Positions 53,246 through 62,361 of a stretch of 64,000 nucleotides of DNA are shown here, piece after piece. The notes under the pieces were generated by a model. The model was not told the origin of the DNA and searched no databases. It was given only the letters and a program-made list of their open reading frames with translations. The position numbers were made by a program, and so were the translations under genes. The DNA is from Paraglaciecola arctica. Lineage in GTDB: Bacteria > Pseudomonadota > Gammaproteobacteria > Enterobacterales > Alteromonadaceae. Numbering within the stretch: position 1 is the stretch's first letter; the number at the start of each line of letters is the position of its first letter. The stretch covers positions 186,001 to 250,000 of the forward strand of contig NZ_JAHKQO010000031.1 in NCBI RefSeq assembly GCF_018861065.1. Direction: 5' to 3'.

Positions 53246-54166
53246 ATGAAAAGTATGAAATGGCCCAACCTTAAACATCTTCACTATTTAGTAGTACTGC
53301 ATCAAGAGCAACATTTTCACAGAGCCGCACAACATTGCCATGTTAGTCAGTCCACGCTGAGTACTGCAATTCAGAATTTAGAAGAACAATTTGGATCACA
53401 ATTGTTAGAGCGCGACCACAAAACCTTTGTGTTTACACCCCTTGGTCTTGAATTAGTAGAGCGCAGCAAGGCGATACTAAACGACGCCCATGAGTTGGTC
53501 GATTTTGCTCAAAGTGCGGGTAATTGGCAAGCAGGCAAACTCAAAATAGGGGTGATCCCAACCATTGCCCCTTTTATTTTTGAAGGGTTAATAGACAAAG
53601 TGCATCAGAATTTACCTGATATCACGCTGCAGTTGCAAGAAGACACCACAGCTAATTTGCTAACTCAGCTTAATGAGGGCGCCTTAGACTTATTAGTGTT
53701 AGCTTTACCAATGGAAACACCAGGGTGCAAACAACTTGTATTGGGTCATGACCCTTTTCATTTAATCGCACATAGTGATTTGGTTACTAGTTTACCTGTG
53801 CCCTTAGATGTATCGGCCTTACCGAAACAAAGTATCTTTCTTTTACAGCAAGAACATTGCATGACCGGGCACGCAGTCAGTGCTTGTGGTCTCAAGCATA
53901 GTGAGCAAGTGAATTCTCTTGCTGCCAGCAGTTTGTACACCTTAGTGCAATTAGCGAATAGTAAATTGGGGTTCACTTTTATGCCTGAGTTGGCCATAAA
54001 GAATCATATATTGAGCACTAAATCTCTAGTTTCGATGCCAGCTGAAGACATGGCCTATCGTGAAATTGGCATGGTGTGGCGTAACGGTACAACACGAGTT
54101 AGATTGTTTCGTCATTTGGCTGAATTAGTCGCACCCCTCATCCCTATTCCTACATTGACCCGCTAA
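53246..54166 (+). CDS. oxyR: Hydrogen-peroxide-sensing regulator OxyR
   Basis: This 306-aa LysR-type regulator has an N-terminal winged helix (about 10-65: HFHRAAQHCHVSQSTLSTAI) and a peroxide-sensing domain. The two redox cysteines, Cys205 and Cys214 (EHCMTGHAVSAC), have the same 9-residue spacing as E. coli Cys199/Cys208. The oxidised disulfide form activates peroxide-defence genes. Candidate local targets include the Prx-Grx fusion at 0.7 kb and trxC at 5.9 kb. ATG 53255 is an alternative start (MKWPNLKHL). Confidence 0.93.
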   Translation: MKSMKWPNLKHLHYLVVLHQEQHFHRAAQHCHVSQSTLSTAIQNLEEQFGSQLLERDHKTFVFTPLGLELVERSKAILNDAHELVDFAQSAGNWQAGKLKIGVIPTIAPFIFEGLIDKVHQNLPDITLQLQEDTTANLLTQLNEGALDLLVLALPMETPGCKQLVLGHDPFHLIAHSDLVTSLPVPLDVSALPKQSIFLLQQEHCMTGHAVSACGLKHSEQVNSLAASSLYTLVQLANSKLGFTFMPELAIKNHILSTKSLVSMPAEDMAYREIGMVWRNGTTRVRLFRHLAELVAPLIPIPTLTR

Positions 54167-54203
54167 TTTCAAAATTATTTTAATTAAAAATAAACTTTTT
54201 TAC

Positions 54204-54237
54204 TTGTCCCCTCGACTTTAATGAGCAAAGGGGACAA
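54204..54237. promoter_or_regulatory. Inverted repeat in promoter/leader of ECF sigma operon
   Basis: TTGTCCCCT (54204-54212) and AGGGGACAA (54229-54237) are perfect 9-bp inverted arms, 16 bases apart, ending 25 bases before the GTG start. No T run follows. It may be an operator or a leader hairpin. Confidence 0.5.
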
Positions 54238-54262
54238 ACCCTAAGAGAAGGGAATTAAAACA

Positions 54263-54805
54263 GTGTTTGAGAAAACAGACGAACAACTCATAAGCAAAGC
54301 GCTGCAGGGCAATAAACAAGCCTGGCTGAATTTGCTTAAACGTTATGAAAAACCTATTTACAACTACGGCATGCGCATGACTGGAAAAAACGAGGATGCG
54401 TTGGATCTGATGCAAGAAGTATTTATTTCGGTGTTTCGTAACTTAGCGAGTTATAGAAATGAAGGGAGTTTCAAAAGTTGGTTATTTCGTATCGCACATT
54501 TTCGATGTATTGAGTTTTACCGGCGTAAAAAACCTACTCAGGGATTGGATGACGCCCCAGAGATAGAAAGCGAAGAGAAAAGTGCGGCAGAGAGTATTCA
54601 TACAACTCAAGAGAACAAACAGTTAGTGAACGCGATGCAACAATTACCGCTGTCACAAAAGGCGGTAGTAGAACTGAAGTTCTTTGGTCAGTTTACTTTT
54701 GATGAAATCGCCGAACAAACCGGGATTTCAGTGAACACCGCCAAATCGCGTTTATATGGTGCATTAGAAAAGTTGAAAATATTGATGGAGGTCGATTATG
54801 CCTAA
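54263..54805 (+). CDS. ECF RNA polymerase sigma factor
   Basis: This 180-aa sigma factor has region 2 (about 18-85: MRMTGKNEDALDLMQEVFIS, SFKSWLFRIAHFRCIEFYRR) and region 4 (about 122-172: LPLSQKAVVELKFFGQFTFD, GISVNTAKSRLYGALEKLK). It starts at GTG with an AGAAGGG upstream. It is the first gene of a three-gene operon, overlapping the next by 8 bases. Regulation is probably through the membrane protein downstream; the exact regulon is unknown. The preceding inverted repeat could be its own promoter element. Confidence 0.92.
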   Translation: MFEKTDEQLISKALQGNKQAWLNLLKRYEKPIYNYGMRMTGKNEDALDLMQEVFISVFRNLASYRNEGSFKSWLFRIAHFRCIEFYRRKKPTQGLDDAPEIESEEKSAAESIHTTQENKQLVNAMQQLPLSQKAVVELKFFGQFTFDEIAEQTGISVNTAKSRLYGALEKLKILMEVDYA

Positions 54806-55499
54806 ACATGATTCGCGGCTAGATGGGATAGATAAGTCTCATAGTAGTCATGCTAATTTAAGCAACGAACAATTGTTAGGTCTGTGGTCAGAGCAACAAC
54901 TGACTGAGTCTCAGCAACATGAATTTGAGCAACGTTGTCTGCAGCAAGAGGATTTTGCTAAACAAGTTGAAACCTACAATATCTTTGCCCTGCAAAGTGA
55001 ACATTATCACGATGACGAGGTGCCCAATTGGGACAGGGAAAGTACCTTTGATATGCCGCAAAAAGCGAAGTGGTGGCAATGGCAAGGTTTGCCGACTCTA
55101 TCCTTTGCTACTTCAATGTTGGCCATAGTTATGGTGCTAACTGGACTGCAAGTGCGAATGGATGATGGGGCAATGACCATTAGTTTTGCTGGAAAACAAA
55201 GTACCCAAGAGATTGACCGCTTAGTGAATGACCGATTAGTCGAGTTTCAACAAGCACAGCAGGTAGCGTTAACAGAATATACCCAAGCATTAGGGCAACA
55301 ACAAATGGATACCAGTGCGCAGTTAACACAATACCTGTTAGGTGCGAGCCGCAAAGAGAGACGTGAAGACTTTGCTGAACTGATTAAATATGTCAACGAA
55401 CAGCGTGGCGACGATCAGCTATTTTACGCACGCCAATTAAACAAATTACAACAAAATATTTATGCCAAGCCCGAGCTAACTGGCACTATTAACGAATGA
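54798..55499 (+). CDS. Single-span membrane protein, candidate anti-sigma factor
   Basis: This 233-aa protein has a cytoplasmic N-domain of about 95 residues containing an anti-sigma-like helix (LSNEQLLGLWSEQQLTESQQ, then HEFEQRCLQQEDFAKQV). One membrane helix follows (about 101-119, TLSFATSMLAIVMVLTGL), then a helical periplasmic region of about 115 residues. Its overlap with the sigma gene and topology suggest it holds the sigma factor at the membrane. No classical zinc HxxxCxxC motif is present. GGAGG upstream supports the start. Confidence 0.75.
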   Translation: MPKHDSRLDGIDKSHSSHANLSNEQLLGLWSEQQLTESQQHEFEQRCLQQEDFAKQVETYNIFALQSEHYHDDEVPNWDRESTFDMPQKAKWWQWQGLPTLSFATSMLAIVMVLTGLQVRMDDGAMTISFAGKQSTQEIDRLVNDRLVEFQQAQQVALTEYTQALGQQQMDTSAQLTQYLLGASRKERREDFAELIKYVNEQRGDDQLFYARQLNKLQQNIYAKPELTGTINE

Positions 55500-55509
55500 G
55501 GAAGTAACC

Positions 55510-56451
55510 ATGAGTGTATCAATTAAACAAACTTTATTGGCGTTGGCTATAGGGAGTTGCGTTATTAGCCCGCTACAAGCTAAAACTAAAGAAACCAATA
55601 TAAAAGAAGTGCGTAACGAAGTCGGCATAATGCTGAATATTCTACAAGCCACATTAAAACAGCAAAATTCAGACAAAAACATACGTTTTCGTGCTGACGC
55701 GGTTTTTTATCTTGCCGATCAAGGTGTGGTGTTTGAAATAGATAGCGGTAGGCATGGCGGCAATTTTTTTGGTTTTGATTTGAATGGTTTAGTTAACAGT
55801 ATTCCACAAGCACCAAAAGCACCTAATTCCAACCGCTTTGAAATTAACATTGACGAAGACGAAATTGAAAAAATGGTGATGAAATTTGTCGAACATGGTG
55901 ATGATTACGATGACTATGATGACGAATTAAGTGACAAAATGCGTGATTTGCACGAAGAGCAGCGCGAGTTGTCTTGGGAAAAGCGTGAATTTGATCGCAC
56001 CCTACGGGACTTGGAATTTGAAAAACGCAATGCTGATACACAACGTCGTAAAGAGATTCAGAATCGTCAGAAAGAGCTTCACGACCAGGTGGCGAGACTT
56101 GAATCAAAAACCAAAGAGTTAGAAAAATTTCGCAGCGAATTAGAAACTGAACGTCATCAGGCGTTAGCGAAACGCCAAGCGGTAAAACAACAGTTGTATA
56201 AAGAATCACTTTCGCTATTTGAAGATACAATAGGAAACATGTTGTGCCGCTACGGTGCCGGTCTTAGATCTTTGTCTGATGACGAAAATGTCACTTTCCT
56301 GTTGTCCGACTTTGTAGACGCAGATAATGACGCGGTAATTGGTTCACACGATAAGGTGTACGTGTTTAAACACAAAGATATTCAAGCTTGCGTGACTGGA
56401 AAATCAAGCAAAGATAAATTATTAAGTGCAGCGAATACTTATCTATTTTAA
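55510..56451 (+). CDS. Periplasmic coiled-coil protein of sigma operon
   Basis: This 313-aa protein has a signal peptide (about 1-24, LLALAIGSCVISPLQA). An N-terminal domain of about 75 residues contains FRADAVFYLADQGVVFEID; then come an acidic segment (about 116-138) and a long charged coiled coil (about 140-235, EKREFDRTLRDLEFEKRN). A C-terminal domain of about 80 residues has two or three Cys. Third gene of the sigma/anti-sigma operon, 10 bases downstream, so it may be the periplasmic sensor or effector. Family not recognised. Confidence 0.7.
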   Translation: MSVSIKQTLLALAIGSCVISPLQAKTKETNIKEVRNEVGIMLNILQATLKQQNSDKNIRFRADAVFYLADQGVVFEIDSGRHGGNFFGFDLNGLVNSIPQAPKAPNSNRFEINIDEDEIEKMVMKFVEHGDDYDDYDDELSDKMRDLHEEQRELSWEKREFDRTLRDLEFEKRNADTQRRKEIQNRQKELHDQVARLESKTKELEKFRSELETERHQALAKRQAVKQQLYKESLSLFEDTIGNMLCRYGAGLRSLSDDENVTFLLSDFVDADNDAVIGSHDKVYVFKHKDIQACVTGKSSKDKLLSAANTYLF

Positions 56452-56473
56452 ATAACAATTAACTTATTATTTC

Positions 56474-56502
56474 AAAAAGTCAGCTTCAGGCTGACTTTTT
56501 TA
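56474..56502 (+). terminator. Terminator of the ECF sigma operon
   Basis: Stem AAAAAGTCAGC/GCTGACTTTTT with a 5-base loop; T-rich tail. Confidence 0.88.
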
Positions 56503-56577
56503 TTACAAACCGATAAGCTAACTAGATCTCAGTCGCATTTTGATATGCGACCTCATATCCCTTAGTTAGGACTTTAC

Positions 56578-57702
56578 ATGACATCTAGTGTAGTAATTAG
56601 CGGCTCTGGTTTGTGGAAACCCGCTCATAGTATTAGTAATGAAGAACTAGTCACCGCATATAACGCTTATGCCACTCGCTTTAATCAGCAGCATGAAATA
56701 GCAATCGAAAACGGAGAACTCGACTCCAAACCCCTCTCAAGTGCTGAATTTATTGAAAAAGCTTCAGGAATTAAAAGCCGTCATGTTTATGTGAAAGACG
56801 GCATATTAGACATTGATAGAATGCGTCCGAAAATTCCGGTACGCAGCGAAGAACAATTATCAGATCAAGCAGAAATGGCAATCCATGCGGCTAAAGAAGC
56901 ATTAAAGTCGGCCAATAAGACTGCCGCTGACATAGATGTTGTCATTGTTTCTTGTGCCTATACTCAGCGCTCGTATCCAGCCTTAGCGATTGAAGTGCAA
57001 GGAGCCTTAGGTATTAAAGGGTTTGCGTTTGACATGTTAGTAGCTTGTTCTGCGGCTACTTTTGCATTGCATCGAGCGTACGAAATGATTGCGGCTGGTA
57101 CTGCAAAACGAGTGTTAGTCATCAATCCAGAATTGACCACACCACAGATTAATTTTCGCGACAGAGACAGCCATTTTATTTTTGGTGACGTAGCAACGGC
57201 TATGGTAATTGAAAACTCAGCGACTGCGGACTCGGAACATATTTTTGAGATTTTAAGTACCAAAGCGGTGACGCAATATTCCAATAATATTCGTTCTAAT
57301 TTTGGTTATGTTAGCCAGGCTAATGATGTTGATCCCTTTGCTGCAGAAAACCTGTTTCATCAAGAAGGGCGTAAGGTATTTAAAGAAGTCTGTCCTATGG
57401 CCGTAGAGCATATTTCTGAACATTTACAACGTCATCACTTGGGTGCTAACAACGTTTCACGGTGGTGGTTGCACCAAGCCAATATTAATATGAATACGTT
57501 AATTAGCCGCAGATTGCTTGATAGGCAGCCGACTCTTCAAGAGGCGCCTATAGTATTAGATACCTTTGCCAATACCGCTTCTGCAGGTTCAATTATTGCG
57601 TTTCATCTTCATCACCAAGACTTACAATCGGGTGATATTGGATTGTTATGTTCCTTTGGCGCTGGTTATTCAATTGGCAGCTTAGTGTTGAAAAAGCAAT
57701 AA
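56578..57702 (+). CDS. Beta-ketoacyl-ACP synthase III (FabH-like)
   Basis: This 374-aa thiolase-fold enzyme has the FabH catalytic triad Cys157 (VACSAATFAL), His299 (WLHQAN) and Asn332 (FANTASAG). It is longer than E. coli FabH (317 aa) and carries an insert (RMRPKIPVRSEEQLSDQAE). It resembles the alternative KAS III enzymes that condense longer or branched starters, so housekeeping initiation is not assured. A short 10-base gap to prsK implies a common transcript; it may supply lipids for the surface or polymer regulated by PrsK/PrsR. Confidence 0.88.
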   Translation: MTSSVVISGSGLWKPAHSISNEELVTAYNAYATRFNQQHEIAIENGELDSKPLSSAEFIEKASGIKSRHVYVKDGILDIDRMRPKIPVRSEEQLSDQAEMAIHAAKEALKSANKTAADIDVVIVSCAYTQRSYPALAIEVQGALGIKGFAFDMLVACSAATFALHRAYEMIAAGTAKRVLVINPELTTPQINFRDRDSHFIFGDVATAMVIENSATADSEHIFEILSTKAVTQYSNNIRSNFGYVSQANDVDPFAAENLFHQEGRKVFKEVCPMAVEHISEHLQRHHLGANNVSRWWLHQANINMNTLISRRLLDRQPTLQEAPIVLDTFANTASAGSIIAFHLHHQDLQSGDIGLLCSFGAGYSIGSLVLKKQ

Positions 57703-57712
57703 CGGGCTCATT

Positions 57713-59731
57713 ATGATAGCAACTGTTGGATACGCAATCAGTACAATTGGTTATGCCTTTCTGTTATTGCTGTTGTTAACAGTTCGTAAGTCTGGATTAG
57801 CCAAGTATTTGCTGATTCTAGCCACAGGAGCGACTTGTTTATGGTCTGTTGCTCCGTTTATTTTTGCCCAGCTTCCCGTCGAAAAAATATTACTGTTTGA
57901 CAACCTTAAAAGTTTGGTTTGGCTGCTTTTTCTAGCCTCATGCTTAAAGGATAAGTTTACCAATATTATTGAAGTTCTATCTCGAAAAGAGACTTGGTTC
58001 ATTTTAAGCTTACCGATTACAGCGATTGCCATGCCTTATCTAGGGATAGAAAAAGAGTCTTGGAAGTTTCTTCTGCAAACGATTATCGCTCTAGAAGTAT
58101 TGGTTTTACTCGAGGTTATATATCGTCAAGCCGGTGAAAATAGGTGGGCACTCAAGCCATTAATATTATATCTGGCGGTCATTAGTGTTTTTGAATTTGT
58201 CACCTTTGCAAATGCTTTGATGGTAGAACAAATTCATATTAATTACATTGCAGCCAGAGGTTACATCTATTCTGCGATGATCCCGTTTTTAGTACTGGCT
58301 ATAAGGCGCGTTGAAAATTGGGGAGTAGAAATCTATATCTCTAGAGATGTAGTGATGCACAGTACCCTGCTAATGGTAGCTGGGGGGTATTTATTCGTCA
58401 TGGCCTTGCTTGGATATGCGGTTAAATATTTAGGAGGGGAGTGGGGAGCAACCATTCAAGTTGTATTGATAGCCTTGTCGTTGGCGCTATTAGTGTCTTT
58501 GTTTCTTTCGATGAGTTTTCGCACCAAAATTAAGGTGTTTATCACTAAACACTTTTTTGCCAATCAATTTGATTATCGATACGAATGGCTGAAGTTAACA
58601 CATTTTTTGAATACCAAAGAGTCAGAGGACAACGTTTATGAAACTGCTTTGCGTGGACTCACTCAAGCCATTGATTATCAAACTGGCTGTTTGATCCAAG
58701 TTCAAAATGGTGAATTGAATGTGCTTGCGAACATTGATAAACCACAATTGAATGAAGATGAATATGCGGTATTGTTAGAATTTGCCGCGTTTTTTAACGT
58801 TAAAAATTGGATAATTGACGTCGAGGAACTTAGAACCCAGCCCTATGTATATGAAGAACTAAAAGTAAATCATGGCCTCTTAAACGGCGTCTCTTTTCAA
58901 CTGGCGATCCCTATCTATGATGATGAAGAGTTTTGGGGAATGGTGGTGATGAAAGGTACTGATAACACCAGTAAAAAACTCAATTGGGAACTAAGAGATT
59001 ATTTGACTGCAGTTAACGCGCAAATTTCTAATTTTTTGTTTCATCATCGAGCAGCACAAGAACTAGCTGAAAACGCCCAATTTGCCGCTTTCACTAGGAT
59101 GTCTGCTTTTATAGTTCATGACTTAAAAAATGTTTTGGCGCAAATAGATCTGATTTTGTCGAACGCCGAGCAGCATAAGAACAATCCAGAATTTATTGAC
59201 GATACCTTTGAGACTTTAGAGCACACCAAGGCAAGAATGGACAAAATGCTTTATCAATTGACTGAAAAAAATGCGTTGCAAGATGGTGCTGATAGTTTAG
59301 TGAGCGTATCTGAGTGTGTGCAACAGGTGGTTGAACAACGATGTGGTTCCTATTTGCCTACTCCTAAAGTGCAAGTGAACAGCGAAGTGCCAGTGGTATT
59401 AGATAAAGATAAATTTAGTAACGTTATCTATCACTTAGTGAGTAATGCTCAACAAGCAACCAGTGATGATGGTAGAGTGGAGATAGAAATAGAATTATCT
59501 GTTGATGAAAGGCATATGTTGATCAATATTGTGGACACAGGTTGCGGTATGAGCGAAGATTTTATTCAAAAGCGCCTGTTTAAACCATTTGATACCACTA
59601 AAGGCAATGCTGGGATGGGCATTGGTGCATTTGATGCGAAAGCCTTTCTAGAAAAAATAGGCGGGCAGTTACTGGTACAAAGTAAACAACAACAAGGTAC
59701 AACTTTTACATTACGTATACCAACAAGCTAA
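57713..59731 (+). CDS. prsK: PEP-CTERM/exosortase-system histidine kinase PrsK
   Basis: This 672-aa kinase starts with many membrane helices (at least eight over about 1-270, beginning IATVGYAISTIGYAFLLLLL), then a GAF-like domain (about 300-450) and a kinase core with VHDLKNVLAQIDLIL (phospho-His) and VDTGCGMS/GMGIGAF. This layout and motifs fit PrsK, the sensor of the PEP-CTERM exosortase (XrtA) and exopolysaccharide loci. PrsR follows. No exosortase or eps genes are in this window, so the pair lies apart from or before its system. Confidence 0.85.
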   Translation: MIATVGYAISTIGYAFLLLLLLTVRKSGLAKYLLILATGATCLWSVAPFIFAQLPVEKILLFDNLKSLVWLLFLASCLKDKFTNIIEVLSRKETWFILSLPITAIAMPYLGIEKESWKFLLQTIIALEVLVLLEVIYRQAGENRWALKPLILYLAVISVFEFVTFANALMVEQIHINYIAARGYIYSAMIPFLVLAIRRVENWGVEIYISRDVVMHSTLLMVAGGYLFVMALLGYAVKYLGGEWGATIQVVLIALSLALLVSLFLSMSFRTKIKVFITKHFFANQFDYRYEWLKLTHFLNTKESEDNVYETALRGLTQAIDYQTGCLIQVQNGELNVLANIDKPQLNEDEYAVLLEFAAFFNVKNWIIDVEELRTQPYVYEELKVNHGLLNGVSFQLAIPIYDDEEFWGMVVMKGTDNTSKKLNWELRDYLTAVNAQISNFLFHHRAAQELAENAQFAAFTRMSAFIVHDLKNVLAQIDLILSNAEQHKNNPEFIDDTFETLEHTKARMDKMLYQLTEKNALQDGADSLVSVSECVQQVVEQRCGSYLPTPKVQVNSEVPVVLDKDKFSNVIYHLVSNAQQATSDDGRVEIEIELSVDERHMLINIVDTGCGMSEDFIQKRLFKPFDTTKGNAGMGIGAFDAKAFLEKIGGQLLVQSKQQQGTTFTLRIPTS

Positions 59732-59743
59732 GGGTTTTGACAC

Positions 59744-61102
59744 ATGGATAAGATTTTGGTCGTCGATGACGATTTAGGGATCCAAAAACAATTAAAGTGG
59801 AGCTTTTCAGGCTACGAAGTAATTTTTGCAGAAGATCGCACCTCGGCCATCGCGCAATTACGGCGCTTTGAACCTAAGGTTGTCACCTTAGATTTAGGGC
59901 TCCCGCCTGATCCTAGCAATGCATCTGAAGGATTAGCCACCTTAGAAGAAATTTTAGCGTTAGCTCCTCAAACTAAAGTCATAGTAGTCACAGGTAACAA
60001 CGACAAAAAAAATGCTTTAAAAGCAGTGAATTTAGGGGCTTACGATTTTTATCAAAAACCTATCGATTCAGAAACCATTCAAATTTTAGTCAGCCGCGCT
60101 ATCAATCTTTTTGATTTAGAAATGGAAAATCGCCATTTAGCTGAACTGGCACCTTCAATGGACAAAATCATAGGTCAAAGTGAAGGCATTTTAGTTGCGA
60201 GTAGAAAAGCGGAACGTATCGCACAAACAGATATTAGTACCTTGTTGCTGGGAGAAAGTGGCACAGGTAAAGAAGTGTTTGCTCGCAGTATTCACGAGCA
60301 TAGTTTACGTAAAGATAAACCTTTTGTAGCCATTAACTGTGCCTCTATCCCAGAAAATTTGCTTGAAAGTGAATTATTCGGTTATGAAAAAGGCGCGTTT
60401 ACCGGTGCCAATAAAACCACTCCAGGCAAGATAGAAACGGCGCAAGACGGCACCCTGTTTTTGGATGAAATTGGCGATATGCCAATAGGGCTGCAAGCGA
60501 AGATGTTAAGGTTCTTGCAAGAAAGAGTGATTGAACGAGTCGGTGGACGTTCTGAAATACCGGTAAATATAAGGGTGATTTGCGCTACTCACCGAGACAT
60601 TCCAGCCATGGTGGCTGAGCAGACTTTTCGGGAAGATTTGTTTTACCGGGTAGGAGAAATCAGCATTCTGATCCCTCCACTTAGACAGCGAGATAATGAC
60701 GTAGTGTTATTGGCCAAAACATTTTTGGTGCAATATAACGAAGAGTTTAATACCAAACTAAAAGGTTTTAGCGATACTGCCATTAAAGCCATGAAACAAC
60801 ATCAGTGGCCGGGCAATATTCGCGAGCTACAAAATAAACTCAAATCGGCGGTAATTATGGCGGAGGGAAGCCATATTCAAGCTGAGGACCTAAGTTTAGT
60901 ATACCAAGATGACGGACCGAGCATTGATACCCTCAATTTGCGAGAAGTCAGAGAACATGCAGAAAGTCGAGCAATACGTAATGCTTATTTAGTGGCGGAA
61001 CAAAATATGTCTAAAACGGCTGAGCTATTAGGGGTGACTCGACCCACTTTGTATTCATTGATTGAAAAATATCATTTAGAAGATGTTAAAACTGGCAACT
61101 AA
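59744..61102 (+). CDS. prsR: PEP-CTERM-system sigma-54 response regulator PrsR
   Basis: This 452-aa protein has a receiver domain (phospho-Asp50), a sigma-54 AAA+ domain with Walker A GESGTGKE (170-177) and the sigma-54 contact GAFTGA (217-222), and a Fis-type helix-turn-helix at the C-terminus (NMSKTAELLGVTRPTLYSLI). It fits PrsR, which activates RpoN-dependent transcription of exopolysaccharide and PEP-CTERM protein genes. It partners the kinase just upstream. Confidence 0.88.
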   Translation: MDKILVVDDDLGIQKQLKWSFSGYEVIFAEDRTSAIAQLRRFEPKVVTLDLGLPPDPSNASEGLATLEEILALAPQTKVIVVTGNNDKKNALKAVNLGAYDFYQKPIDSETIQILVSRAINLFDLEMENRHLAELAPSMDKIIGQSEGILVASRKAERIAQTDISTLLLGESGTGKEVFARSIHEHSLRKDKPFVAINCASIPENLLESELFGYEKGAFTGANKTTPGKIETAQDGTLFLDEIGDMPIGLQAKMLRFLQERVIERVGGRSEIPVNIRVICATHRDIPAMVAEQTFREDLFYRVGEISILIPPLRQRDNDVVLLAKTFLVQYNEEFNTKLKGFSDTAIKAMKQHQWPGNIRELQNKLKSAVIMAEGSHIQAEDLSLVYQDDGPSIDTLNLREVREHAESRAIRNAYLVAEQNMSKTAELLGVTRPTLYSLIEKYHLEDVKTGN

Positions 61103-61129
61103 CCCTGCCAAAATTGCCTGAGCTGCGTA

Positions 61130-61516
61130 ATGTCAAAAAGATATATTATTGAATCGGTGCTGGCTTTTTTTACACTTATTTTGTTTTTGTTTCTAGGAAA
61201 TAGATTAAGTCACTATATTGCTTTGCCCGCCGCATTATTGGGGCTATTGCTATTATTTTTGGGGTTGCTTGTGTTAGGGCGAGTGCCCACAGCCCTTGCA
61301 AAAGTCAGTCAATTCTTACTCAGACATCTGTCTTTCTTTTTTATTCCCCCGCTAATCGGGGCTTGGTTTTACGCAGAACAATTAGGCAGCAAATTATGGT
61401 TGTTTTTGTTGGCCATTATTGTCAGTACTTTTATTAGTTTGTGCATAACGTCATGGTTAGGACTGCGTTTGTTTAAAGGCGCAAATAACACCGCGACCCA
61501 GGACGACCATCAGTAG
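61130..61516 (+). CDS. CidA/LrgA family membrane protein
   Basis: This 128-aa protein has four membrane helices and the family's PAALLGLLLLFLGLL, followed by a holin-like charged tail (TSWLGLRLFKG). CidA/LrgA proteins are holin-like and pair with LrgB; in several bacteria they carry pyruvate or affect lysis. Its TAG stop shares a base with the GTG start of the next gene (61516), so they are translationally coupled. Function here is by family only. Confidence 0.88.
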   Translation: MSKRYIIESVLAFFTLILFLFLGNRLSHYIALPAALLGLLLLFLGLLVLGRVPTALAKVSQFLLRHLSFFFIPPLIGAWFYAEQLGSKLWLFLLAIIVSTFISLCITSWLGLRLFKGANNTATQDDHQ

Positions 61517-62229
61517 TGAACTGGCAATCTCTCACCCAGCTAATTTCAATTGAGCAACTTATATGGTTAACGCTTACGTTATTTGCTTATGTATTAGCGA
61601 TTGGGATTTTTAAGGGTTTTTCATACAACTTATTGTTTCACCCCATAGTAATTGGTGCAATTTTGATTGCAGCCATGATTGCTGTAAGTACAACTTCATT
61701 GCCGGATTACCAACTATTTGTACACCCCATAAGTTGGATGTTAGGTCCAGCTACTGTGGCATTGGCAATCCCTCTATATCAGCAAATTAGAGTGATAGTT
61801 GCTGCCGGTAGTAAAGGTATGTTGGTGATTTTTATTGGTGGATGTATTGCTCCATTGTTGGCACTTGGTTGGATAGCTATATTTGATTTTTCGGACTCGG
61901 TTCAATTGTCTTTGCTAACTAAGTCTATAACGACACCTTTGGCCGTGGATACCACACGGATTATTGGGGGGATACCAGAACTTGCCGCGGGTGTAGTCGT
62001 AGTAACCGGTATTTTAGGTGTGATTTTTAGCCAAGTTGTTTTTAAGTTGACTCGCTGCGATGACTCAAGAGTTAAAGGACTTGCACTAGGAACCGTTTCC
62101 CATGCAATAGGCACGGCGAGAGCCCACCAAATTGATGCTAAAGCGGGGGCTTTCTCCACTATGGCGTTATGTGTCAACGGTATTATTACTGCTATCTTAC
62201 TACCTCTATTTTTCTGGTTGTTCGCTTGA
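61516..62229 (+). CDS. LrgB family protein
   Basis: This 237-aa membrane protein has about 6-8 helices and the LrgB signatures PATVALAIPLYQQ, SITTPLAVDTTRIIGGIPEL and AIGTARAHQID. It starts with GTG overlapping the upstream stop. LrgB/CidB works with the CidA/LrgA partner; roles reported include murein hydrolase control and pyruvate uptake. No regulator (LytSR/CidR) is adjacent. Confidence 0.92.
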   Translation: MNWQSLTQLISIEQLIWLTLTLFAYVLAIGIFKGFSYNLLFHPIVIGAILIAAMIAVSTTSLPDYQLFVHPISWMLGPATVALAIPLYQQIRVIVAAGSKGMLVIFIGGCIAPLLALGWIAIFDFSDSVQLSLLTKSITTPLAVDTTRIIGGIPELAAGVVVVTGILGVIFSQVVFKLTRCDDSRVKGLALGTVSHAIGTARAHQIDAKAGAFSTMALCVNGIITAILLPLFFWLFA

Positions 62230-62361
62230 GTTAATCTTCTGGCACAACTCATTTAAGTTGGCAGATTGTTGAAATGCCAAATTTACGGTGTGCCAGTGGC
62301 ACAGTAACTGCTTAGCTTTAAATATTAAACTGCTTTAGAAGATAAACATTTGTCTATTATT

